64,000 bases of DNA, from contig NZ_MVAG01000122.1 in assembly GCF_002177115.1 (NCBI RefSeq), positions 248,001 through 312,000 of the forward strand. Reading direction: 5' to 3'. The stretch's first letter is position 1. Each line of letters starts with the position of its first letter. Below the pieces are notes generated by a model. That model did not search any database. It was not told where the DNA came from and saw nothing but the letters and a program-made list of their open reading frames with translations. Positions 17,205 through 24,887 of this stretch are shown here, in pieces. Both the position numbers and the translations under genes were made by a program. The stretch comes from Chryseobacterium mucoviscidosis. GTDB lineage: Bacteria; Bacteroidota; Bacteroidia; Flavobacteriales; Weeksellaceae.

Positions 17205-17284
17205 AAATGGGCTTTAGCCCATTTTAAATAATTAAGAATACAATTGGCTTTAGCCAAAACATATCATAAATTTCTGCTTTAGCC
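17205..17284. repeat. Cluster of three GGCT-TT-AGCC palindromes
   Basis: AAATGGGCTTTAGCCCATTT (17205-17224), TTGGCTTTAGCCAA (17244-17257) and a shorter GCTTTAGC (17276-17283). Their centres are 36 and 29 bases apart. They look like REP-type intergenic palindromes. Confidence 0.65.
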
Positions 17285-17407
17285 GATTTTGATTTACTTA
17301 AATCGTATGTGGCTTATACAATTAAATTAAAACATTGTTTAAAGCATCCGGAATATTAAAATCATGAAGTTGTTTAAACTAATTTTAAATTTAACCTTAA
17401 AGGATAC

Positions 17408-17578
17408 AAAAGACTTTATTGGATTTATTTAAAATATTTCAATAGTCTGCAAACAGAAAAAATCTTTGATTTTTTTAAAACTTAGGTGCACTTTTTTTCT
17501 ATTTAACTATTAAACTAAACTTAAGAAACTAAAGTGTTTAAATTTTTTGCTTCTTTTGCGGTAAAAAAGTTTAAACAA
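17408..17578 (+). repeat. Dispersed repeat family R2, copy 2
   Basis: Direct-orientation copy of 16052-16193. Its right half also matches the reverse strand of 42916-43018, sharing AACTAAAGTGTTTAAAT, TCTTTTG(C/T)GGTAAAAAAG and AGTTTA(A/G)ACAAGTT. Confidence 0.75.
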
Positions 17579-17627
17579 GTTTCGTTCTAAACAAAATACT
17601 TTCAAAAGGTTTTGCTGATCTTTTTTG

Positions 17628-17635
17628 TATCTTTG
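17628..17635 (+). promoter_or_regulatory. -7 box of dapD
   Basis: TATCTTTG, an exact TAnnTTTG match, 38 bases before the dapD ATG. A TTTG at 17611-17614 is closer than usual, so the -33 element is unclear. Confidence 0.6.
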
Positions 17636-17673
17636 GCAGCGTATAATTTTTCAATTTAAATTAAATAATAAAC

Positions 17674-18486
17674 ATGTCGTTACAACAAACTATTGAAAAT
17701 ATCTGGGAAAACAGAGAACTATTGCAGAATGAAGACAGCCAGAAGGCGGTTAGAGAGGTGATTTCTTTGGTTGATAAAGGAGAGCTTCGTACAGCAGAAC
17801 CTACAGAAAACGGATGGCAGGTGAACGAGTGGGTGAAAAAAGCAGTAGTAATGTACTTCCCGATTCAGAAAATGGAAACGATTGAAGTCGGTCCGTTCGA
17901 ATTTCATGATAAAATGCCTTTGAAGAGAAACTACGCTGAAAAAGGAGTGAGAGTTGTTCCGCATGCAATCGCAAGAGAAGGAGCTTATATTGCGCCGGGA
18001 GTTATTATGATGCCATCTTATGTAAACATCGGTGCTTATGTAGATTCCGGAACTATGGTGGATACTTGGGCAACAGTTGGAAGCTGCGCGCAGATTGGTA
18101 AAAACGTTCACCTGAGTGGTGGTGTTGGTATCGGTGGTGTTTTAGAACCGCTTCAGGCTGCTCCGGTAATTATCGAGGACGATTGTTTCGTAGGATCAAG
18201 ATGCATCGTTGTAGAAGGAGTGCATGTTGAAAAAGAAGCTGTTTTGGGAGCTAATGTGGTTTTAACGGCATCTACAAAAATTATTGATGTAACGGGTGAA
18301 ACTCCGGTTGAGATCAAAGGAAGAGTTCCTGCGAGATCAGTAGTTATTCCGGGAAGTTATACCAAAACCTTTCCTGCAGGAGAATATCAGGTTCCATGTG
18401 CATTGATTATCGGAAAAAGAAAGGAATCTACAGACAAAAAAACGTCTTTAAATGATGCGTTGAGAGAGAATAATGTTGCTGTTTAA
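17674..18486 (+). CDS. dapD: 2,3,4,5-tetrahydropyridine-2,6-dicarboxylate N-succinyltransferase
   Basis: A 270-residue trimeric acyltransferase of the diaminopimelate/lysine pathway that transfers succinyl from succinyl-CoA to tetrahydrodipicolinate. After an N-terminal helical domain, the left-handed beta-helix hexapeptide repeats run from about residue 100 to 235 (VNIGAYVDSGTMVDTWATVG, GVGIGGVLEP, EDDCFVGSRCIVVEGV). Length and motifs match DapD fully. No other dap gene is adjacent. The glycan operon begins 30 bases after its stop, so some read-through is possible. Confidence 0.95.
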   Translation: MSLQQTIENIWENRELLQNEDSQKAVREVISLVDKGELRTAEPTENGWQVNEWVKKAVVMYFPIQKMETIEVGPFEFHDKMPLKRNYAEKGVRVVPHAIAREGAYIAPGVIMMPSYVNIGAYVDSGTMVDTWATVGSCAQIGKNVHLSGGVGIGGVLEPLQAAPVIIEDDCFVGSRCIVVEGVHVEKEAVLGANVVLTASTKIIDVTGETPVEIKGRVPARSVVIPGSYTKTFPAGEYQVPCALIIGKRKESTDKKTSLNDALRENNVAV

Positions 18487-18516
18487 GATGAATATTTTAA
18501 ACTAAAACCTCACATC

Positions 18517-19686
18517 TTGAAAGAAAAAATTCTTAAAATATTGCTAAACCCTAAATACATATTTGGGGTTTATCTTATTATAGCTGTTGCAACGGCGTTA
18601 TCCAAATATTTCAGAGGACCACAGGCGATTAACAATTATCTGATCTTCAAAAATGTTTTCGTGAATACCTTCGAGCAGAAAAATCTCTACTTGCAGTATC
18701 CCGAAAGATACTTAGATGCCAATCATTATGGAATATTTTTCAGTATTCTGATTGCTCCTTTTGCTTTGATTCCCGATTGGCTTGGAATTTCATTATGGAA
18801 CGTTGCCAACGCAGCCATTTTCCTGTTTGCCATTTACAAACTTCCGTTTTCTGATGCTAAAAAAGCACTTTTTGCACTGCTTTGTCTTCAGGAATATATT
18901 ACAGCAGCCGTAAGTCTTCAGTTCAATATTGCTTTGGTAGGATTGCTTATGCTGTCTGCCATTTTTATTTATGAAAAAAAAGAAGTACAGTCTGCTACAG
19001 CCATTTTAGTGGGAGTATTTGTAAAACTGTACGGAATTTTGGGACTTTCGCAGTTTTTCTTCATCAAAAACAAGCTCAAATTTATTCTGTCCGGAATTGC
19101 AGTTGCGGCTTTATTTTTTGTATTACCGATGGCAATTTCCAGCCCGCAGTTCGTTGTACAGAGCTATACAGACTGGTTTCACTCTCTGGCTGAAAAAAAC
19201 GGACTCAATCAAAGTCTGGATTCTTACCAGGACATTTCTTTAATGGGATTTGTAAGAAGAATTTTGCAGGATGCTTCAATTTCCAACCTTACTTTTATGG
19301 CTTTCGGAGCGCCTTTGTTCTTTTTGCCGTATGTAAGAATTAAACAGTACAAACATTACGCATATCAATTGATGATTCTGGCTTCAACCTTACTTTTTTT
19401 AGTATTGTTCAGTTCAGGATCAGAATCTCCAACATACATTATTGCAGTAGCGGGAGTGATGATCTGGTTTTTCCTTCAGAAAAAAAGAACACCGATTGTT
19501 TATGCTATGTTGATTTTTGTAATTATTCTCACCTGTTTTTCACCATCAGACTTATTTCCAAAATTTATAAAACAGAATTATATTGTTAAATATTCCCTAA
19601 AAGCTTTACCTTGCATCGTTGTCTGGTTCAGGATCATTTATGAACTGGTAACAAAAGACTTCGAAAAAGACTACAGCCTGAACTGA
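18517..19686 (+). CDS. Polytopic GT87-like (DUF2029) glycosyltransferase
   Basis: A 389-residue integral membrane protein with about ten hydrophobic helices. The first periplasmic loop holds charged residues (YFRGPQAINNYLIF, YPERYLDANHYG), the pattern of DUF2029/GT87 enzymes that use polyprenyl-phosphate sugars. The proposed start is TTG at 18517; no ATG lies near the first helix. It is followed 2 bases later by a GT2 gene, suggesting that the second gene makes the polyprenyl-linked sugar that this enzyme uses. Acceptor unknown. Confidence 0.78.
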   Translation: MKEKILKILLNPKYIFGVYLIIAVATALSKYFRGPQAINNYLIFKNVFVNTFEQKNLYLQYPERYLDANHYGIFFSILIAPFALIPDWLGISLWNVANAAIFLFAIYKLPFSDAKKALFALLCLQEYITAAVSLQFNIALVGLLMLSAIFIYEKKEVQSATAILVGVFVKLYGILGLSQFFFIKNKLKFILSGIAVAALFFVLPMAISSPQFVVQSYTDWFHSLAEKNGLNQSLDSYQDISLMGFVRRILQDASISNLTFMAFGAPLFFLPYVRIKQYKHYAYQLMILASTLLFLVLFSSGSESPTYIIAVAGVMIWFFLQKKRTPIVYAMLIFVIILTCFSPSDLFPKFIKQNYIVKYSLKALPCIVVWFRIIYELVTKDFEKDYSLN

Positions 19687-19688
19687 TT

Positions 19689-20618
19689 ATGAAAAAAATT
19701 TCAATTGTAATTCCTGCGCATAACGAAGAAGGAAACGTGGCTTTGGTTCATCAGAAAATTAAAGAAGTTTTTGATGGACTGGATGATTACGGCTTTGAAA
19801 TTATTTTCGTGAACGACGGAAGCCGCGACAAAACCCAGCAGAAGCTCGAAGAACTTTCCGCAAAATATGACGAAGTAAAATTCATTGAATTTTCACGTAA
19901 TTTCGGACATCAACCCGCCGTAAAAGCAGGAATGGATAATGCTTTCGGAAATGCGGTCATTTCCATGGACGGCGATCTTCAGCATCCCCCTGAAATGATT
20001 CCTGAAATGATCCGGAAATGGGAAGAAGGCTACGACATTGTTTTTACGATTCGAACCTATCCGAAGCAGATTTCCTACTTTAAAAGAAAAACATCCGACT
20101 TTTTTTATAAAATCCTGTCGAGTTTGTCCGATGTTAATTTAACAAAAGGAGGCGGATCAGATTTCAGACTGATGGATGCGAATGCAGTCGAAGTGATGAG
20201 AACGTTCAACGAGGATGACCTCTTTTTACGGGGTTTAACAAGCTGGATGGGCTTTAAACAGACCGGAATCGAATTTACAGCCAATGAAAGACTTTCAGGT
20301 GAAAGCAGCTATAACCTCAAGAAAATGATCACTTTTGCATTTACAGGGATTACGGCATTCAGTGTAAAACCACTGTATATTGCAGCCTATTTAGGATTCC
20401 TTTTTTCCGCATTTTCAATTGTCGGATACGGTTTGTATGTCATTTATTCCTTCGTGGCAAAAACCGAAATTTCAGGATGGGCTTCATTAATTATGACCAT
20501 CGTATTTTTTGGCGGTCTGCAACTGATTATTTTAGGAATTATGGGAATTTATTTAGGCAAAATTTTCAAACAGGTAAAAGAAAGACCTAATTATATCATC
20601 AAAAATAAAAATTTTTAA
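19689..20618 (+). CDS. GT2 family glycosyltransferase, polyprenyl-phosphate sugar synthase type
   Basis: A 309-residue protein with an N-terminal GT-A domain (SIVIPAHNEEGNVALVHQKI, Asp-rich VNDGSRDKT, metal motif MDGDLQHPPE) and two C-terminal membrane helices (about 235-257 and 268-290). This is the DPM1/GtrB/ArnC-like layout: it transfers a sugar from a nucleotide donor to a polyprenyl phosphate. It is 2 bases downstream of the GT87-like gene, and its stop directly abuts the next start. Sugar identity is not readable. Confidence 0.88.
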   Translation: MKKISIVIPAHNEEGNVALVHQKIKEVFDGLDDYGFEIIFVNDGSRDKTQQKLEELSAKYDEVKFIEFSRNFGHQPAVKAGMDNAFGNAVISMDGDLQHPPEMIPEMIRKWEEGYDIVFTIRTYPKQISYFKRKTSDFFYKILSSLSDVNLTKGGGSDFRLMDANAVEVMRTFNEDDLFLRGLTSWMGFKQTGIEFTANERLSGESSYNLKKMITFAFTGITAFSVKPLYIAAYLGFLFSAFSIVGYGLYVIYSFVAKTEISGWASLIMTIVFFGGLQLIILGIMGIYLGKIFKQVKERPNYIIKNKNF

Positions 20619-21395
20619 ATGGTTTTATTAAGTTTTGACATCGAGGAATTTGATATGCCATTCGAATACAAAGGCGAAATTTCCTTTGAACAGCAAATCT
20701 CAATTTCTCAGAAAGGCGTCGAAAGAATTTTAGATATTCTCAAAAAACACCATGCAAAAGCAACGTTCTTTTCAACCGTAGTTTTTGCAGAAAACAGCAA
20801 AGAACTCATCAGAAGACTGTTAAATGAAGGTCACGAATTGGCTTCTCACACATGGTTTCATTCAGATTTTGAAGAAAAACACCTTAAAGAATCCAAAGAA
20901 CGGCTCGAAGAACTGTTTTCAACGCAGGTTACAGGACTTCGAATGCCCAGAATGATGCCTGTAAGCAAAAATGCTGTTGAAAACGCGGGATATTCTTACA
21001 ATTCGTCCATCAATCCGACCTATCTTCCCGGAAGATATAATAATTTAAAAATATCAAGAACTTATTTTAACGAAGGAAATGTGGTGCAGATTCCGGCTTC
21101 CGTTTCACCCAACTTCAGAATCCCATTATTTTGGCTGAGTTTTCACAATTTTCCATTGTTTTTCTACAAAAAACTGGCTTCAGACGTTTTGAAAAAAGAC
21201 AAATATCTCAACATCTACTTTCATCCGTGGGAATTCGCCGAAATAAAAGACGAAGCTTTTAAATTACCCGGTTTTACCGTAAAAAATTCCGGAAATGATA
21301 TGATAGAAAGATTTGATGAATTTGTTTCGTGGTTAAAAAGTAAAAATTATTCATTCGGAACATTTCAGGAATTTCAAAAACAAATACAGCCATGA
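20619..21395 (+). CDS. Polysaccharide deacetylase (NodB homology, CE4) family protein
   Basis: A 258-residue protein with the NodB domain: catalytic-base Asp region LLSFDIEEFDMP, strand KATFFSTVVFAE, zinc His motif ELASHTWFHSDFEE and a late FHPWEF motif. It has no signal peptide, so it may act at the cytoplasmic face. The pattern resembles exopolysaccharide-locus deacetylases (DUF3473-like). The start codon follows the previous stop without a gap and its end overlaps the next gene by 4 bases, so it is firmly within this glycan operon. Confidence 0.86.
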   Translation: MVLLSFDIEEFDMPFEYKGEISFEQQISISQKGVERILDILKKHHAKATFFSTVVFAENSKELIRRLLNEGHELASHTWFHSDFEEKHLKESKERLEELFSTQVTGLRMPRMMPVSKNAVENAGYSYNSSINPTYLPGRYNNLKISRTYFNEGNVVQIPASVSPNFRIPLFWLSFHNFPLFFYKKLASDVLKKDKYLNIYFHPWEFAEIKDEAFKLPGFTVKNSGNDMIERFDEFVSWLKSKNYSFGTFQEFQKQIQP

Positions 21396-22486
21396 AGATA
21401 GCATTTGATGCCAAAAGATTTTTTCACAACACTTCCGGTTTAGGGAATTATTCCCGCGATCTTGTTAGAATTTTAGCACAGTATTTCCCTGAAAACGAAT
21501 ACATTCTGCTCAACAAAAACAAATCGGAAAGAGGATCTGATATTTTAGAAAACTCCAACGTTCATTTTGTGGAAACTTCCAAAGGAAAAATGTCCCGACA
21601 GTTTAAAATGGGGAAGGATGCCCAAAAACAGAACGCCGATATTTTTCATGGATTATCCGGCGAATTGCCTTTGAAATGGGATCAAAAACCCATCAAAAAA
21701 ATTGTCACCATTCACGACCTTATTTTTGAAAGATATCCGCAATATTATTCCTTTTTCGACCGTAAAATTCACTTCTGGAAATTCAGGAAAGCCGCAAATT
21801 CTGCCGATAAAATCATTGCCATTTCAGAACAGACCAAGCGCGATATTATCCAGTTTTTAAAAGTTCCCGAATCGAAGATCGAAGTCATTTATCAGGGATG
21901 CCATAAAGCGTTTAAAGAACAGCAATCCGAAGAATTCATTCAGAAAACCAAAGAAAAATACAGTCTTCCGGAAAAATTCATTCTCAATGTCGGAACCATC
22001 GAAGAACGTAAAAATCTTCTCAATGTGGTAAAAGCGTTGAAAGACACGAATATTCCACTCGTGGTTGTCGGCAAAAAAACAAAATACTTCAGGAAAGTGG
22101 AACAGTTTGTTCAGCAGCATAAAATCAGCGTGCAGTTTCTCGAAGGAGTTTCCATGGATGAACTCGCTGCAATCTACAAACTTGCCGATATCTTCGTTTA
22201 TCCAAGCTTTTTCGAAGGCTTCGGAATTCCTGTCATCGAAGCATTATTTTCAAAAACAGTAGTTATTACAAGCAATACAAGCTGTCTTCCCGAAGCGGGC
22301 GGTCCCGATTCCGTCTATGTAGATCCGGAAAATCATCTCGATATTCAGTCTAAAATTAAATTTTTATGGGACAACGAATCCGAACGTAAACGCCGTGCTG
22401 ATAAAGGTTTTCACTTCGTTCAGCAGTTCAACGACGAACCGATTGCCAATAACCTGATGAATCTTTACCGAAAAATTATTTCGTAA
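21392..22486 (+). CDS. GT4 family glycosyltransferase
   Basis: A 364-residue GT-B enzyme. The N-terminal domain begins KIAFDAKRFFHNTSGLGNYS, with the donor-side loop ending in TIHDLIFERYP. The C-terminal Rossmann domain has FILNVGTIEERKNLLNVVKA and the nucleotide-sugar signature FVYPSFFEGFGIPVIEAL with its EX7E glutamates. It is the last gene of the four-gene glycan operon (ATGA overlap upstream) and probably adds a sugar to a cell-surface glycan or lipid. Donor and acceptor are unknown. Confidence 0.9.
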   Translation: MKIAFDAKRFFHNTSGLGNYSRDLVRILAQYFPENEYILLNKNKSERGSDILENSNVHFVETSKGKMSRQFKMGKDAQKQNADIFHGLSGELPLKWDQKPIKKIVTIHDLIFERYPQYYSFFDRKIHFWKFRKAANSADKIIAISEQTKRDIIQFLKVPESKIEVIYQGCHKAFKEQQSEEFIQKTKEKYSLPEKFILNVGTIEERKNLLNVVKALKDTNIPLVVVGKKTKYFRKVEQFVQQHKISVQFLEGVSMDELAAIYKLADIFVYPSFFEGFGIPVIEALFSKTVVITSNTSCLPEAGGPDSVYVDPENHLDIQSKIKFLWDNESERKRRADKGFHFVQQFNDEPIANNLMNLYRKIIS

Positions 22487-22490
22487 ATTT

Positions 22491-22521
22491 TTTGGCAGTT
22501 TAAAAATAAGTCCTACATTTG
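22491..22521 (+). promoter_or_regulatory. Consensus promoter of the histidine operon
   Basis: TTTG (22491-22494), 19 bases, TACATTTG (22514-22521): an exact Bacteroidetes promoter. The -33 element starts 4 bases after the stop codon of the preceding gene. Transcription should start near 22526-22530, about 10 bases before the leader-peptide ATG. Confidence 0.82.
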
Positions 22522-22538
22522 TACCACAATTTTCAACA

Positions 22539-22589
22539 ATGAAACCGAATTTTTTAACAGTACATCATTATCATCATCATCTCTGCTAA
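22539..22589 (+). CDS. hisL: Histidine operon leader peptide
   Basis: A 16-codon open frame encoding MKPNFLTVHHYHHHLC, with five His codons (all CAT) within six codons. It lies between a consensus promoter and a T-rich terminator ahead of the complete his operon, the layout of the enterobacterial hisL attenuator. The segment AGACGG (22589-22594) right after the stop codon complements CCGTCT in the ascending arm of the terminator (22639-22644), giving a possible antiterminator. A ribosome stalled at His codons would leave AGACGG free; one that reaches the stop would cover it. Translation is inferred from the composition and setting. Confidence 0.85.
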   Translation: MKPNFLTVHHYHHHLC

Positions 22590-22634
22590 GACGGAATTGA
22601 TTGATATGTACTTATGTTAAAAATCAAAATAATT

Positions 22635-22664
22635 AAAACCGTCTGAGTAAACAGGCGGTTTTTT
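22635..22664 (+). terminator. Attenuator terminator of the his operon
   Basis: Stem AAACCGTCTG / CAGGCGGTTT with a 6-base loop (AGTAAA) followed by TTTTTG, between the leader peptide and hisG. One wobble pair. Its left arm can also pair with AGACGG at 22589-22594. Confidence 0.85.
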
Positions 22665-22735
22665 GTTTCTAAATTCATCCCGGGCAATTTATTTCCAAAC
22701 CCTCCTTTTTTTACTCAGACACAACAAAAAGTAAA

Positions 22736-23593
22736 ATGAGTAAATTAAAAATAGCCATACAGAAAAGCGGTCGTCTTTACGAAGAATCTCTTCAGCTTTT
22801 AAAAGACTGCGGTATTTTCGTTAACAACGGAAAAGATCAGCTAAAAGTTTCCGTAGAAAATTTTCCGATGGAAATCATGTATCTCAGAAATTCGGATATT
22901 CCTCAGTATCTGGAAGACGGAGTGGTAGATATTGCCATTGTAGGAGAAAATCTTCTGGTAGAAAAACAGAAAAAAATTGAAATCGTTCAGCCTTTAGGAT
23001 TTTCAAAATGCAGGGTTTCTCTGGCAGTTCCGAAAGAAATTGAAACCGATGAGATCACCTATTTTCAGGGAAAAAAAATAGCTACTTCTTATCCGAATAC
23101 CCTGAAAAACTTTTTGGATAAAAACAATATTTCAGCAGACATTCACATCATTTCAGGTTCTGTAGAAATCGCACCGAACATTGGTCTTGCCGACGGAATC
23201 TGCGATATTGTAAGCTCAGGAAGTACCCTCTTCAAAAACGGATTAAGAGAAACCGTTACGATTCTTACTTCTGAAGCCGTTCTGGCAAAAACATTCAGAC
23301 TGGATGAAGAAAAAACCAAAATTCTTGAAAAATTTCTCTTCAGAATTAAAGCCGTTCTTAAAGCAAAAAATTCAAAATATATTCTCATGAATGTTCCGAA
23401 CGACAAGATCGCAGAAGTTTCAAAAGCGCTTCCTGTGCTGAAAAGTCCTACGGTAATTCCGTTGGCGGAAGAAGGGTGGAGCAGCATCCATTCCGTGATA
23501 GACGAAGCGCGTTTCTGGGAAGTGATTGATGAACTGAAAGACAAAGGAGCGCAGGATATTTTAATAATTCCAATCGATAAAATGGTGATTTAA
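22736..23593 (+). CDS. hisG: ATP phosphoribosyltransferase, long form
   Basis: First enzyme of histidine synthesis: joins ATP and PRPP to give phosphoribosyl-ATP. At 285 residues it is the long, homohexameric form with a C-terminal ACT-like regulatory domain (about 215-285), so it should be feedback-inhibited by histidine and needs no HisZ. Motifs: KIAIQKSGRL at the start, DIAIVGENLL, and the PRPP loop GLADGICDIVSSGSTL. It is the first structural gene after the attenuator and is followed by hisD after 1 base. Confidence 0.96.
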   Translation: MSKLKIAIQKSGRLYEESLQLLKDCGIFVNNGKDQLKVSVENFPMEIMYLRNSDIPQYLEDGVVDIAIVGENLLVEKQKKIEIVQPLGFSKCRVSLAVPKEIETDEITYFQGKKIATSYPNTLKNFLDKNNISADIHIISGSVEIAPNIGLADGICDIVSSGSTLFKNGLRETVTILTSEAVLAKTFRLDEEKTKILEKFLFRIKAVLKAKNSKYILMNVPNDKIAEVSKALPVLKSPTVIPLAEEGWSSIHSVIDEARFWEVIDELKDKGAQDILIIPIDKMVI

Positions 23594-23594
23594 T

Positions 23595-24887
23595 ATGCAA
23601 ATAGAAAGATATCCTGAAAGGGAACAATGGTCTGAATTAACAAAAAGACCCGTTATAAAAAGAGAAAGATTAACAGAAATCGTTGCCGGAATTTTCGATG
23701 AAGTGAAGAACAACGGAGATCAGGCGTTGATTGATTTTGCTAGAAAATTTGATTCCGCAGAAATAAACAACATTAAAATTTCTGAAGAAGAAGTTGAAGC
23801 CGCTGAAAATCTGATCAGTGAAGAACTGAAAACAGCCATTCAGGAAGCAAAATCGAATATTACCAGATTTCACGCTTCACAAATTCCTACGATCGAAAAA
23901 ATAGAAACAACAAAAGGAGTGGTTTGCTGGAGAGAAAACCGAGCCATTGAAAAAGTAGGAATTTATATTCCGGGAGGAACAGCGCCGTTGTTTTCTACGG
24001 TTTTAATGCTTGCTATTCCGGCTCAGTTAGCGGGTTGTAAAGAGATTATTCTCTGTACGCCGCCCGATAAAAACGGCAATGTAAATCCTGCCATTTTATA
24101 TACGGCAAAATTGTGCGGAGTAACGCAGATTTTCAAGACAGGAGGCGCTCAGGCAATTGCAGCAATGACTTTTGGGACAGAAAGTATTCCGAATGTCTAC
24201 AAAATTTTCGGGCCGGGAAATCAGTATGTTGTTGCCGCTAAAGAATACGCACAAAACTACAATATTGCCATCGATATGCCTGCCGGACCGAGTGAAGTTC
24301 TTGTGATTGCCGATGAAAAGGCGGTTCCTGAATTCTGTGCAGCAGATTTGCTTTCTCAGGCAGAACACGGAAGCGACAGTCAGGTGATTTTCCTGTCCAC
24401 AGACGAGAAAATTCTTAATGAAACCCTTCTGGAAACCCAAAAACAGCTTGAAGCACTTTCAAGAAATGAAATGGCAGCAGAATCTTTGAAAAACAGTCAT
24501 TTTATTTTACTGAATTCAATAGATGAAGCTTTGGAATTCAGCAATTTGTACGCTCCGGAACACTTGATTTTAGCCGTTAATGATTTTGAAAATTATATTC
24601 CGAAAATTCAGAATGCCGGTTCTGTGTTCTTAGGAAATTATTCATGCGAGAGTGCAGGAGATTACGCGAGCGGAACCAATCACACCCTTCCTACCAACGG
24701 TTTTGCGAAAAATTACAGCGGGGTTTCTCTTGACAGTTTTGTAAAGAAAATTACTTTTCAGAATCTGTCGGAACAGGGATTGAAAAAATTAGGAAAAACC
24801 ATTGAAATAATGGCTGAAGCGGAAGGACTTTTCGCTCACAAAAATGCAGTAAGTATCAGATTAAAAGAACAGAATGAAAGAATTTAA
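23595..24887 (+). CDS. hisD: Histidinol dehydrogenase
   Basis: A 430-residue zinc enzyme performing the last two oxidations, histidinol to histidine. It has the family patterns EKVGIYIPGGTAPLFSTVL, the Gly-rich IFGPGNQYVVAAKEYA, the zinc-binding stretch DLLSQAEHGSDSQVI and SAGDYASGTNHTLPTNG. Length is typical. Its end overlaps the hisC start by 14 bases. Confidence 0.97.
   Translation: MQIERYPEREQWSELTKRPVIKRERLTEIVAGIFDEVKNNGDQALIDFARKFDSAEINNIKISEEEVEAAENLISEELKTAIQEAKSNITRFHASQIPTIEKIETTKGVVCWRENRAIEKVGIYIPGGTAPLFSTVLMLAIPAQLAGCKEIILCTPPDKNGNVNPAILYTAKLCGVTQIFKTGGAQAIAAMTFGTESIPNVYKIFGPGNQYVVAAKEYAQNYNIAIDMPAGPSEVLVIADEKAVPEFCAADLLSQAEHGSDSQVIFLSTDEKILNETLLETQKQLEALSRNEMAAESLKNSHFILLNSIDEALEFSNLYAPEHLILAVNDFENYIPKIQNAGSVFLGNYSCESAGDYASGTNHTLPTNGFAKNYSGVSLDSFVKKITFQNLSEQGLKKLGKTIEIMAEAEGLFAHKNAVSIRLKEQNERI

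Larger units (their letters stand above)
16941..17673. other. 733-base repeat-rich intergenic region
   Basis: No open frame with gene-like features. It contains a hairpin (17127-17145), three GGCTTTAGCC palindromes (17205-17284), R2 repeat copy 2 (17408-17578) and the dapD promoter box (17628-17635). Confidence 0.75.

Noticed and set aside
17205-17284. CRISPR-like array
   Set aside because: The repeated units are short palindromes with uneven spacing, no conserved spacer length and no cas genes nearby.
16052-17578. Composite transposon around the NlpC/P60 gene
   Set aside because: The flanking repeats have no transposase and no clear terminal inverted repeats; a third copy stands alone elsewhere.
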